Below, in pieces: positions 1-12,856 of a stretch of 64,000 bases of DNA. The position numbers were made by a program, and so were the translations under genes. Numbering within the stretch: position 1 is the first letter of the stretch; each line of letters starts with the position of its first letter. The notes beneath the pieces are model-generated. The model ran no database searches. It was not told the DNA's origin and worked only from the letters and a program-made list of their open reading frames with translations. The DNA lies in contig CM082583.2 in the NCBI GenBank assembly GCA_040954595.2, positions 8,680,001 through 8,744,000 of the forward strand. Direction: 5' to 3'. Source of the stretch: Balanoglossus misakiensis. Its lineage: Eukaryota; Hemichordata.

Positions 1-533
1 AATCAATACAAGGGTCACCGTGATATCACTCAATCATGATGACACATTGCCTATTAGTATAAATTCCTCAGAGTTTGACTTCTGACAAGACATCCAGGCT
101 GTGATCGAGGGTCCGTGGTGAAAATATTAATGTGAAGTGTTACGGGCTGCAGGGACCAGCTTTCAAAAGCAGGTCGCCTGCGACGATGTGAACAAAGGGG
201 CAGATGTATTCAATACCTCATTAGGCCATAAATCAACTATACATACATTGTATGCTGTAACCTTTGAAGAACAGTCCTAGTGCAGAGTTTAATATTAAGA
301 CTGAACCATTTGACATTTCATCGGAAGACCTCCTGACATAACCAGAACACTAAACCTCATATCAAATATCTAATATAAATATATTTCCCGGTTGACATCA
401 ATAACAACAGAGATATAGTGCATATGGAGTAATGTAACCGTCCAAAGAAATTGCCAATTTGCAGACTGCAAAATGTTGTGTGATGTGATCTTTGCAGTTT
501 GGGGTAGGATGGCTGCAACCATTTCCATCTTAC
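1..533. other. MYO9 intron sequence at left edge
   Basis: This is downstream (minus strand) of the exon 7 donor at 532-533. No further motor exon could be recognised here, so the next MYO9 exon lies outside the window. Confidence 0.5.
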
Positions 534-3500
534 CTGTTCCAGTTTGAAGACATGTTGATTGAAGTAGTATTGTAGATGTTCATTGGCAAAGTTGATGCAG
601 AATTGTTCAAAGCTGTTCTGGCCGAAGTCTTCAAATCCAAAGATATCCAGCACACCGATTGAGTTGCCCTGAAAGGCAAAACCATGATATCATCATCATC
701 ATCCTCATCATCCTCATCATCCTCATTATCATCATCATCATCATCATCATCATCACTTACACGGTGTTCTGCTTTCATCTCATATCTTGACATGAGTGCA
801 TGGTTGACTTGTAACACGATCCAATCAAACAGAGCACTGTACAAACACTTGGCCAAGGCATCTCTGTTGTTCACAGCCTGTAATGCAAAAATGAAACGAG
901 CATTACTACGCATTTATTCCTTAAGCAGAAGTTCTTATCCATTATTGCAGGATATTAACACAAAACATCTCTCAACCGCATGCACAGAACAAACATATAC
1001 TATGTACACACTATGTGAGGTTAAATATTGGGCCTCCACTAGTTAATTTAACTGCCGAATGCAGAATGCTGCCTGCATTAAGAGTTCAAACACCACTGAC
1101 CTCAGCTGTCTTGTACTGCACAACAAACGTATCGCCTCTTGTGACAGACTTCCTGGTGGTCAGCGCAGCCAGAAGAGTTTCTTGCTTGACCTTCAGCAAG
1201 TCCGAGATGACCTTGACCAGGCCCACGTTCTTCACTGTGACCCCCTCGTCCTTCTCCGACTTCTTGCGGAACTCCACATTCCCGAGGTGCAGAAGCGCTG
1301 ACAGTACGGCGAAGATTCTGTCAGAAGCGTTCAATGGAGAAGAAAGTGTTAGAATCTGACATTATCGGATAGTACAGTCTATAGCTGCCCTGTTGGGTCA
1401 GAGTACACTGGATGGTGTGTCTGCTGACAGCCAACTTTGTTTTTAAAGCTACTGCGATGACATATTAGTGTCAGAAAAAGGGTCTAGTCCGTGGGAGTTG
1501 GTGTGAGAGTTGATGTACGGTGCAAAGACTTGACATGACCCGAGCATCAATGGAGCTCACTGAGAAGACTTCACTGTCTTCAGTATTTTCATGGCAATCA
1601 TGTACATGTATCAAATTGTATTACTGTACATGTTAATGTCAATTTATGATTCATTCAGGTATTTCCCCTTTGTTACAATACAATGCAAGTCTTAGCATGT
1701 CAGAATATGGCATCCAATTTGAAGCAGACTTTCCCTTCAGGCAGCGAAAACACTTAAAATTCAATATTCACCGACTCATGACTCATTTCTTGATAAATGA
1801 CATAATTTTTAATATGGTAATGCATATTTTCAGGTGGAATAGAGGCACACTGTGAATGGGGCTGGAGAAATTCGGATAGAAAGATTAGCTTGAGGCGATG
1901 TCATCGTTATAGACCTCTGTAGTAAGTGAATTGAGGAGCAAGTCACGTATCATACTGTGGTAGTTTGCTTGGCATGGGGTGGGGCCGGTAAGCAGTGGTC
2001 ATGTATACAGATTCAGATACAGCTAGGCAGTCATTGTGAATTTTTTGCTAGTGATGTACCCCCAACAGATGGGGAGACTGGATTTAATACTAGCAATTTG
2101 CACAACAGTAAATTTATGGGCTGCTACAGCAGGTGAATTACTGCATCACTGCAGGCAAAACACACAAAGCCTAATGTGGTGAATCACCCGCTGTGTAGAC
2201 TTTATATATTCCACAATGGGAATATCGGTGAGCCACATCGATGAAAGAAGACTTATATTATCCTTGATGACCTTTGACCCAACTTTTGAACCTACATTGT
2301 ACATGTATGCATCTGTAGTGACATGATGTACAGGTATGAGTCTACATAATGTGTATGCCAGTATACATGCAGGCAGCAATCATAAAGTTTCTCCTAGATC
2401 CAAGTCCCACAGGGCCTTGTAATTTACACCAGCCAGTGCTGTGGTAATCAATGCATGACACCTGATGAAATGACATCAAATTTAACGTCATGAACCCTGA
2501 TATACCGTACTGTAGGCATGCATGCATAACAACCCAATTTTACGGATTATACTTTTTATCAGACTGATTAAAATCCCGGAAAGTGACAGAGAATTCATTT
2601 CCAGACTTGAACAGACACTGCGCTGTCTGGAAAGAGTCGATCGGAAGACCGGTTCCCATTCGGATGTCTGATGAGTAATAAGAGTTCCTGGGCAGCCGTT
2701 CCACACTAATGATCAATCTATATGCTTCACTGTGCAAAATGCCGCAATCTGTCCAGGTGTAGGTTGCCGTGGGAACACCCGATACATATGCATAGTTTGA
2801 AAATGCACTGGGGCGCAAAACATACATGTAGAAACTGGTTCACACTGGCGCATCATTGATGTATGAAATGTCAACAATCTTTGGTACAATCAGAGTCAGT
2901 TATAATTGAAGCAATACGGCATGAAGTCCACTTTAAACGGTTACGGAAAATGTCTCACCTCTTCATTGTTTCCCTGGAAAAGCCAACCATTTCCATGGAT
3001 TGCTTTAATCTGGAGAACTCGTAGACTTCATCTACTCCTTCCAGTGTATAAGTTTTACTCTGTAAGAGACATGAATATTTGTTTGTAAATGTGTTTCAAA
3101 TAAGGCCTGTATGTGTACATTCTTCTGTGGTGAACACGAAAAGCAGAGAACTCGAACATTTCACAATTCCATAACCAACCTGATTAAGGTAATGATAATC
3201 TTCCGGTTTGCCCAACCAGAAAGCCTCTTTCTCAGCATTGGAGGCACCGGCCAGCAGATAATAAAAGACATGGTAGTTTCTCTCATTGGCATTCAGATGA
3301 ACTATCCTGGACTTCTCCAGCAAGTAATTCTCCACAATAGCACTGCAATAAACAACATATAATAAAGACATCGTGTCATAATTTGGGAACACATCTTGAA
3401 TTTCAATCTTCAATCACTGTTTTGTGTACAATTGTTGGTACATTTATAACCTCTCTTATAATATAATCTCTCTCAAATAATACCTAGTTTCAGTTTCAAT

Positions 3501-6500
3501 GTCTGAGTTTCATTTTTAACGATTCTCATGTCCTCAACGAAAATATCAAATTTCACGCGTCCTACATGTACCATGCAAACTTTGTCAATGTCACTTATCC
3601 AGTCTCATCTGATATGAATTAACCCATAAAGGGTTTTATTACTACATGCAGTCTGTCATCTGTTCCCAATGTGTCATCAGTTTCTGTGAATCAAACGCAT
3701 TTCCTTTGATGACTGAATTTGCATCAAAAATACAAAATGGATAAATAACACTGTCTTCCTGTATATTCTGAAAACTACAACTTGGGTTGTCTGGTTGTGG
3801 GTGTGAAACTCCAGGAAAGCGCATACTGGTATCACATCTATCATTAGCATAATGATCTTTTTTATGTATCTGATAAAATTCAACAATACACAGAATTAAG
3901 TGGCTAATTATTTATCTTTTGTTTGAATTGAAAATACCCTGTCAGTTTATTTGATCAGCTTTTCCTCATTGATAATATTTCTCTAAATGATTTATATCCA
4001 GTTTCAGTGAAGGTAATTAAACTAATTATATTTCTCTATCAGGTCTGAAGCCCTGCTCTGTCAGGCTGTTATAATCAGATTAATACAGAAACTAATCAAG
4101 GAAGCTTATTACATTGGATTTGAAGTTAATCTTGTTCTGGTTGAGTAGAATTTCATCAGATTAATTGTCCCGACCTAGGCTTTGGGAGGTGGGGGGGGGG
4201 GGGTCTTTAAGATGGGAATGGACGTGTGACAGTACAAGGGAGGGAGGGAGGGTGGTATAATTGGAAAGTGGACTTACCCATGGACTGTTCCATTCTCTCT
4301 GTAGTTGACCTGAATGAATTTGCCAAACCTGCTGCTGTTATTGTTCACCACTGTCATGGCATTTCCGAAGGCCTGCCCCGAGAATGAAAACAAACATATG
4401 TGAGGATATTTTGGGAAGATGCAAGTACCCAAAACAAAGAAACCCTTCACTTGGTAGCCATGAAATTATCTGTGGCCGCTTGTGCAAATATACAATGACA
4501 AGAACACCAGAGTTTTGTTTATAAACAAGACCTCTGTTTGGCTGTTTGTGGAAAGATACTATTTGGTGTGGAGTGATGGTGTATTCCTTGTAACAACTTA
4601 ACCATCTGATCCACCGGTGTCTGTGTCTGGGATGTGGTGAACAGATCTCTGAAGGCAAGGAAGCCATGTGTTTGTTATTTCATGGCAGAGTGGAATTTCT
4701 GTGTCACAAAGCAACATGGTGATGGACAGAACAGCTTTATATACAGAAGTGCAGTGAAGACAAGTGGTTTTGTCTGTTGATTTCCCTAAAAGCATGTGAA
4801 TCGGTATAGTGGCCCGTGGGCGTGTGTGTGTTCGAACCCCGTAAAGATACAAGTTGATAGATAGTAATAGTCTGTCAGCTTAAACCAGAGTCAATTATTT
4901 CCATTTCGTGATCTGAAATTCAATAATTTTGACGGACTGATGGCGGTAATTGTGTTTGCAGACCAGATTATAACAAAATAAACGGATAATCCAACTTCAG
5001 GTAATGGTGGTTTGTCTCTGTCTCACTGATGACGTACATGAGAAAATGTAATCATTCTATAAATTGAACACTTGGCACGTCACTGGACCTGGTGTTAGCA
5101 TCACTGCTTCTTACTAGATTATTACGTAATATTAGTTATTACTGAATTGCATAAATTTTTATTGATTTTTCAAAACAAACCCGCATGAGCAGTGGTTGAG
5201 AAGAACCAAGAAAAACCCCCAACTTAAATTATGAATGTCTCGTTTGCCAGAAAGAGAGACTCAACATTTGCCTGAAGAGTTCGGAAATTGAGGTGAAAGG
5301 GCAGACGCTCAGAGGGAAATCGACTTCATGAAAATTTCATGAGAGATCTATCTGAGACATTTACCGAGAATGAAAGTCCTCCACTCCGAGACATTTCAAT
5401 TCTCAGGATGATCACGACCAAAACTTTCCAACAGCCTACATGCATACATACATGCACATAGTTTTCCTCAGTGTACTTCCCCATCCACAGCCCCGGCTGA
5501 TGTTTCCTGTCGTGTAAATTCGACCTCTGGACTGAGACATAACAAATCATAAACTTCTGAGGTCGTTCTCGGGTGAACTTTCCCCCCTCACTCCACTTTA
5601 TTGTAAAACCAGAGTGGTCATAACATTCGGTGATTCATTCATCTGCCTTTCAGCTGCAGCAGGGCCGTGGAAGTGTTTGTGCTTGGAAAGTCATTGAAGA
5701 TCAGAAGTATAACCCTGGAGGGCTGGTTCAACAGCCTATTTATTTCAATAACCTGCTCATCTAAAATCCTTCAGTTGTGTACATGTACTTAACTTTGCAC
5801 ACAGCTGTTGACAAGGTTGGTCCTTCAATGTGAATGTACAGAGATTACCTCAATTTTCAACAAACACAAACAAAATCCACATGTCAAGGTTTGCATCACA
5901 ATTCAGTTGACATAATTCTCTCTCCAATTCCAATGAAGAGTTCTGTCCACTAATAAAACAAAATTTCCGGTCAATTCTTCCATTTGTAACAAGAAAGAAG
6001 GATGGTGCGTGGGATTGGATAATAGTTACAGCGTCGCAGTTCATTGTATTTGATATCAGTTGAGTGTACCAGGAAAAAGATGCATTGTTTAAATACGAGC
6101 CACAAGAGTCAAAGGGCTTTACACTGTGTTCAAAGGTGAATTTAAACAACCACGTTAAGCTGTTTTGTAATTGACATGGCATATGAGGAGCCCAGACCAC
6201 TCGGACAAAAGAAAACTGGTTGCTAGACAATCGGACTGGTCTGTAGAAATGTTAATGATCGCAAGAACACACCTACGTGAATGTCTGCGGCATTACATAA
6301 TAACTGACGGAATTAGGGAAGAAAGGTTCGACTTCCCCTGACAGGTAGACCACTAAACAGAAAATATATGAGTCATAAACCAATACCGCCTGTCACACAA
6401 TAGATACAGGTACTTCCTGCTTGGCTGCAAAGGCGTGACAAATCCACACGAAATATGCGCCCAAAGCAATATCATTCGCGCCACTCACACCTATAAATAA

Positions 6501-9500
6501 ATTCTATCGATTATTTCATGTTCATAATATTCTCCGAATATGATACGCATATTTGATTTGATTTTAGAATCTCTCTCAAGCGCTGTCATGGAACCGATGA
6601 TGCATGCCTGCATGCTTATTGAGATATTGACTCCAGAAATTAATTTAGAAAACACATCGTCACATGACACATTAGGAATTCTTGGAAGATGCTTTGTGGT
6701 CATAATGTGAGCATTCTGAATCTGACACACATTTTTGTGACATGAACATAAGGCCCGTCAACCTTCCTGGTTGTATCACTAGTTGGCAATGCAGCTGTTA
6801 TGATTAATCTCGTCTACTTCTGCTATGTTATATTGACTAATAAACCATAGTATAAACAACAAGCATGGAATTTTGCTGACTTGGCAAACATGCAATGTAC
6901 ATCGTAGTTTATACAAAATGACTGCTGGGTACATGTATGCAATACACTGTATTTGACTTGTTGTGTCCATGTACATGTATCATTGTCATGATAAATTTAC
7001 AAGCAGGATGCTGGTAGTGTTTTGACACCGACATAAGTGATTGTGTTACTGTAAACAGAAGATTATTACTGACTTCAATACGAAACAAGAATATCCTAAA
7101 CAAGGTCAATAGAGTATAACTTTTGCTCCCTACAACATACATGTACTTATGCAATTTTATTTCCAAAGAAGAACAAGATTTTGTGTTCAAAGTTTGCTTG
7201 TCACAATTAGGGGGGTACCCCTATTGCACATCTATGGGGAATGTGTATTAATGGGGATGGACAGCTGCGTACAAAATTTTTCGGAAAACGTTTCTGCAAA
7301 GGAAGAACCGGGTAATGAGAAGGAAGTGGAAGAAGGGATACGACACATTAAATTCGTGGTGATGGTGTTGTTGACTTTTTTTCCACCGAGTTTCTTCAGT
7401 GAGCATGAATCATGTGGTGCGTTTCAATAACAAATATCTGTGAATGCAGGCCTCAATATATTCTTGCAGGTCACTGCAGCAGTGCTTTTTTTGATGTCGA
7501 GCCAAAATTCCTGCCGACCAACTCGGCAAGCTTCAGTTTCATGTATTGTGTTGCACTGTAGCAACCATAAATGCTATGGGGCTGATTTACGACTGCCCCT
7601 TGGTTCCCTCTGAAAAACTTTCAAATAATTATCCAACTTAAATTGGAGGCTACAGGTCTGCCAGGTCATGAACGCGGTCTCTCTTGTGCCTCGTATTATT
7701 GTTTGACTTGGTGGAACTCGGTGCCTAGTACTGGTATATGCAGTAGTGTTCTTGCAAATTTGCAGGAAAGTCAACAAGCTTGGGCCACCAACAATAAACA
7801 TTAGTGACTTTTTGTGTGACTATACATGCATATTACGCCAAGAACATGCAGTTCTGTCTCAAATAGTCACTCTTCGATTGCTAGGATGGTAACCATATGT
7901 GCTATACTCTGATGACCTGTGTTCATGTTCATTTAAAATGAGCACAATGGTACGGTTTGTGGAGTGACTGTGTATAGTGACGTCAGACTCTCATTCAAAG
8001 AGTCAAGCCCAACATTTTCCACAAATAGAATAACCTTGACAAGCTGTTTCTTTGTTCATTATGAATGAACATGTTTGGTAGAACACGTATGCTTATCTAT
8101 TCAGGTTTAATTTGAAAATGCCAGTGGTACATGTATTACAGGTTGTCATCACCCTGCTTTGATAATGCATTTTCAGTTTGGCGTTAAAGCGTTAAAAATA
8201 CATATACCGATAGCATATCATGATATTATGATTAGATACATCAGTTTTTGGATTAGAAAACATACACTTGACAACATAATATCTGACTTTATATAAAATT
8301 TCCACCAACATACTACCCAGTATGTTGTCATCAGGCAGTTGATCACTTTTATAATCCAAGAGATGCTTCGTGATCCTGTGAATGTCACGAGCTGCTGACA
8401 TAAAAAGTACACATTCCATTGGGTTGATACCAACACTCATCACCAACTAAAAATAATCATGTACCACAAATGATACGATACACCACGATATGAAATCTAA
8501 TTAAATCTTTACTTGTAGCTCACATCCTTTCCTTTCCCCAAAATAAAATACAAGGACTTTTCTCTAAATTTGAAATGAGTATTTGAAACGGTCTAGCACC
8601 ACATCAAATTACATATATTTATAACCTCAATGGTTGTTATGGCTGCTGCTAATCCTCTGAAGACAGTCAAGTACACTTCAGAATTCACATCGGCAGTTGA
8701 TATTAAAACCCAGTCAGTCACAACACTCAACAATGAAATGAAGGGAAACGACAATCAACTTCCCGGGCTTTTAAAAAAGCCCAAGTCACAATACTGGGGA
8801 AGTCGAGATCTGCACGCATATGCGATATGTTTTCATTTCTCGCCAAGCAGAAAATGTCACCGCTAATGGACAACAGGGAATTACACAGTACACCAGAATT
8901 GAAGAATGGGTACTTCATTTTGGGGGAAATGCATTTCTCTTTTCTGTCAAAATTAATGGAAAATTGTGGAAACTTCTCTTTTTAATAATGGTGTACAATG
9001 TAATGTTGTGTGTGATGTCATGGTTGGAGCTCGATGTGAAGGCTTCCCTGGGTGATTTTCTGACACTCGAGTAATATGGGTGAATTGGTATTTTATGAAT
9101 TTTAGCGTGGCTACTCGTGCGGTACACCAACCTTTGGTACCGTACGTGTTTCTTTCCTTTCAGTTTCAAACAAGTTAATCAGATTGGTGAAAACAAACAG
9201 TTACATTTATATTTCACTTGTCAATCAAGTTAAATTCGAAGCAACTCTCATACACTGTAGACACATACACATACGACCTGATCTATCCTTTCAATTTCTC
9301 ACATTGATTTGGGCTTACAAGGCCAGAAACTATAGTGAGGAAAGATTGCAGACTATCATGTTTATAGGAAGGAAGCAAGCGACTTCCACCCTTTTCAATC
9401 AAACTTTTGTAGTGGGGGAGTGCAGGCTGACTTGACAATTAACAGGCAGTGGAATGTTTGATTCTGAAACAGACTGACTTCGTCAATTCAAAATCAAATG

Positions 9501-12500
9501 TGCATGTAAGTTGTTTCAAATTCCACAGGCTGTCTACTGGACTTCAGTGGCTTTTTAATGGAACCATAACGCGTCTTCTACGGGGGTATTAGAACTGAGC
9601 CGGTCATGTAATAAAGAGGCGACTGTGAAAGCCGGCAACAGGAAGTCGACTGAGAGTCCACATGTATGTGTGTCATCCACATGTAGTGTAATGCAAATGT
9701 TTCAATTCGTGTGGAACCGTAATGCATGTAATATGGGAGTGGTCATTTTGAACGGTGTGGCAGGGTGGGGAAAGCAGCATTCTGTGTCAACACCTGACGA
9801 ATGGAAGGGTCAATAAACTGACTCATACTTTCTTCTTCCAAAGAAAGAGTTGCAGGTCTAGCAGTGCCTCGGGCATATTTTTGTATCCAAGTACATTTAT
9901 TGAAAATTGCGGATAAATATAAACGCAGCATTAGAATCGCTGGTCGTGTATTTTATATGGAAAAATACTCATAATTTGGTGCATGCATTCCGGTTTACTG
10001 TGAAGTCATATGCATCATTTTCAAAGAAATTGACTTTCGCTGAAAGCATTCTACAATTCATATAAATACTTTGAATGATAGACAGTCACTGTACAAACAC
10101 AGGTTCACCAACAAGGGGCAAGGTCACCATACAACAGGCAGTATCCGGCTTGTCATTTCAGCAGATCATGATTGTGCCACTTGGTGCGGAATATTCATCA
10201 ATAAACCATGAACGCAAGAGGTTATATTACTTTCGTATCAAAATGTAAACTCTTGGTGGTTGCATCCACAACCCTGCCCTTGGCCAAACAGCATAATTGC
10301 TCAAGTAATTTACTGGAAGAGATTCCTAAAATTCCAAAACAAAGGGGTTCCTAAAACTTTAAATACCAGTAATATATTTCGAAACAAAAAAGGAACAAAC
10401 ACAGTTTATATTTTCCTAGATTTTTTCAGAAGAACAATATCTGGTTGTTGAGATGTTGATGGTACCACTACTTTTTATCTGTTGATTTATTAATCAATTG
10501 AAACATAATCACATGAAATTGCTGGCAAATGAATTTTGAGGAATTTTAGTAAATAGGCGGTAGGTGTTCCGAGGAGTTTTGTTCAGTAACATTTATTTTA
10601 CAATGCAACTTAATTGGCATTTGTTACACACAGGTAGAGTGTGTGTGGATTCTAATTAAAGCAAATTCCACAAAATTGAAATTCATATAATGGTACATGT
10701 AACTGTTCTGTACAGTGTTTTGAACCTGGATGATCATACCAGAATACACACAAAAGATGAACAACCATTTTTTTATTTTCACACCAAACTGCAAGCGCCC
10801 ATTATTGCCTATGCCTATATAATGAAACATAACACAGAACTAAATTTACTCAAACAATTCCACCATATAAACATACATGTATGATTTACATTATCACAGA
10901 TCAACAGAAATTTGACACTTCCCCCCTGACTGTATAACATGTGCACACGAACAGGATAATCACACAAGTAATTACATCTGAGATTTCCACTGTTCAAACC
11001 ATGAATGTACCGACCCTAACCTTGTGCGACAATGATAGATTACCATTATTACAAATAATCTATTTTATTCCAAATTTCTATCTACATTTCGCCCGTGCGA
11101 TGGATGGTGCAAGAGATAGGGTTGCAGGTGCTCATGGGTAATTCAGTTCCGAGGTGATTTACAGATACAAATATGCCATCGTGTATTTCCTTATTTGCTG
11201 AAGCACATAAATCATATTTTAACGTGTTTTAAAATCCATGCTTTGGCTGTCCCAAGTCAAATTCATAGGCACAGCCATCATAATGACCTTGACACCACGA
11301 AAGCACGCGATCAATTTTTCATCTAACATTACGACTTCCATAGAATTCCTTGACAATTTATCATTCTGTAATACCCCAGCTGTCTGCACTATTAATCACA
11401 GTGCCCAAGTCATGCTGATGAGCTCAAAGCCCCCCGACACTTCACAAAGAAGAAGTTTTTACCAAACTCTTTTTTTAATGGAACTACGTGTAAATATGTT
11501 AAGCACTAACACTTAATTCCGTAACTGAATGGTCAACATACAGTTACGGAACCAGGTGGAAAACTAAAATATGCAAAAACTATAACCAGTGTTCAAGATT
11601 TGTCCAGGTTTACGATATATTTCACTCAGGGTCTCACCTGCTGTCAACTGTATATTACAGTGGAGTTTGTAATGTTTGAGACATATTACTTGTCTGCGAC
11701 AAATCTATTTTACAGACTGTAGACCTACTACGTGACAAGTCTATCGTAAACCACATGACAAACCTCCAAAACAAACCCTGGAACATGGATACATACATTT
11801 AGTTGCACAAATTGACTTCATAACGTACCCACCTCAGAAAACAGGCCCTGCAACAAGAATACATTAATTACACCATTTCACTACATAATGTACCCACCTC
11901 CAAAACAGGCCCCGCGCCAAGGATAGTCTGCTCCAATCCACTGGCGTGACCTTTTTGACTCAGGGCCGTTAGATGATGCAGCAGAAGATTAGTGGCCTCT
12001 GTTTTGCCAGAACCACTTTCTCCCGAAATCACAACACACTGGTTAGTCTTCTTGCTGAGCATGGTGTGAAAGGCGGCGTCGGCGATGGCGAATATGTGCG
12101 GCGGCAACTCCCCCATCCGACGGTTCTGGTACATGTTCACATACTTTGGGTTGTAGATGGGAAAGAACTTGAACGGGTTGACGGAGATCAGGATGGAGCC
12201 CACGTAGGTGTAGATCTTCTCCCGTTTGAACCGCGAGATAATACTGTCCATGAGAGTCTCCTCGGTCAGGTCGGGGAGATTGCATAGGTCGTCGTACTGG
12301 CGCTGATCCGACTTGGGCAGGAACCCGTTGAGGAAGGTGTCCAGCACGGGGCTGGACAAGGCACTGGGGTGGTTGGTGGTGTTCTCTTGATGCATGCTGC
12401 GCAGAAAGAAGCGGTACTTGGTCGGCAGGTAGTGGGGGTCGGAAGGGCTGCGCTCGGGCGTCTTGGGCCAGAGGAGCTGCACGCGCACCGGGTACTCCTC

Positions 12501-12800
12501 GCTCTCCAGCCGGCGCTCGATGCAGTTCTGCCCGGACTCCTGGCACACCTCGGCCAGGTAGTAGTCCTTGACGTCCTCCAGGCTGAGCTTCTTCACCACC
12601 CGCTCCACCACCTCCTTAGTTCTGGTGTTCTTGGTGGCTTCCGTTATGCTGAATATGGTGTCGGGCGCGCAGGACCCTGGGTATATCCTCAGCAGGTAGG
12701 TACCACTCTCCACGCTGTTGTACCTGTCCATAATTTTGGTCTGCGTTTCCGGGGAGAACACTGTCTGGGTGGACTCGTTGATCTGATTGCGCCTGTCCAT
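534..12800 (-). CDS. MYO9: Class IX unconventional myosin (RA domain plus motor), 5' part, truncated by window edge
   Basis: Class IX myosins are single-headed actin motors whose tails carry a RhoGAP domain, so they bring Rho inactivation to actin. Seven coding exons were joined by GT-AG sites with matching phases: 12800-11898, 4372-4278, 3342-3180, 3059-2959, 1317-1101, 877-761 and 668-534, giving 577 codons. Residues about 33-140 form the N-terminal Ras-association domain that is diagnostic of class IX (LLRIYPG, VQLLWPK). The motor follows with a conserved linker ([12 protein letters not shown]). The P-loop GESGSGKT is at residues 260-267. Switch I ([10 protein letters not shown]) is in exon 2 and switch II (DIFGFEDF) is in exon 7. 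ATG 12800 is chosen because the RA domain starts shortly after it and a splice acceptor lies just upstream. Loop 2, the IQ motifs, C1 and RhoGAP must be beyond the left edge. Intron 1 is about 7.5 kb. Whether this is the single invertebrate MYO9 or a paralogue cannot be told. Confidence 0.95.
689..755. repeat. ATC/TCC trinucleotide repeat at MYO9 exon 6 donor
   Basis: An imperfect ATC-rich repeat begins within a few bases of the minus-strand donor (GT at 760-759) of MYO9 exon 6. It produces a spurious Asp-rich reading frame if read through. Confidence 0.85.
4373..11897 (-). other. MYO9 intron 1 (long)
   Basis: This is a 7.5-kb intron between the exon ending at the conserved GPVLE and the exon beginning AFGNA, both at the expected junction in the motor. 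I saw scattered ORFs of 60-126 codons but none with family features or supported splice sites. A G-run lies just left of it at 4191-4203. The sequence is otherwise AT-rich with many short ACATGTA words. Confidence 0.7.
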
Positions 12801-12856
12801 TTTTATTTATTGTCCAAATTGATATACAAGAGTTAAAACAGGAAACCAATGCTCTG
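12801..12856 (-). promoter_or_regulatory. MYO9 5' UTR segment with splice acceptor
   Basis: On the minus strand a pyrimidine-rich stretch ending TTTGTTTACAG (AG at 12855-12854) lies 53 bases before the ATG. This implies that at least one untranslated first exon lies further right. The start-codon context ends AATAAAAATGG, with G at +4. Confidence 0.55.

Noticed and set aside
4829-4842. B-box-like GTTCGAACCCC
   Set aside because: Flanking bases do not form a T stem or cloverleaf.
5850-6230. Minus-strand ORF of 126 codons within MYO9 intron 1
   Set aside because: The MYO9 exons on both sides join in phase without it and it has no similarity to myosins or other families known to me.
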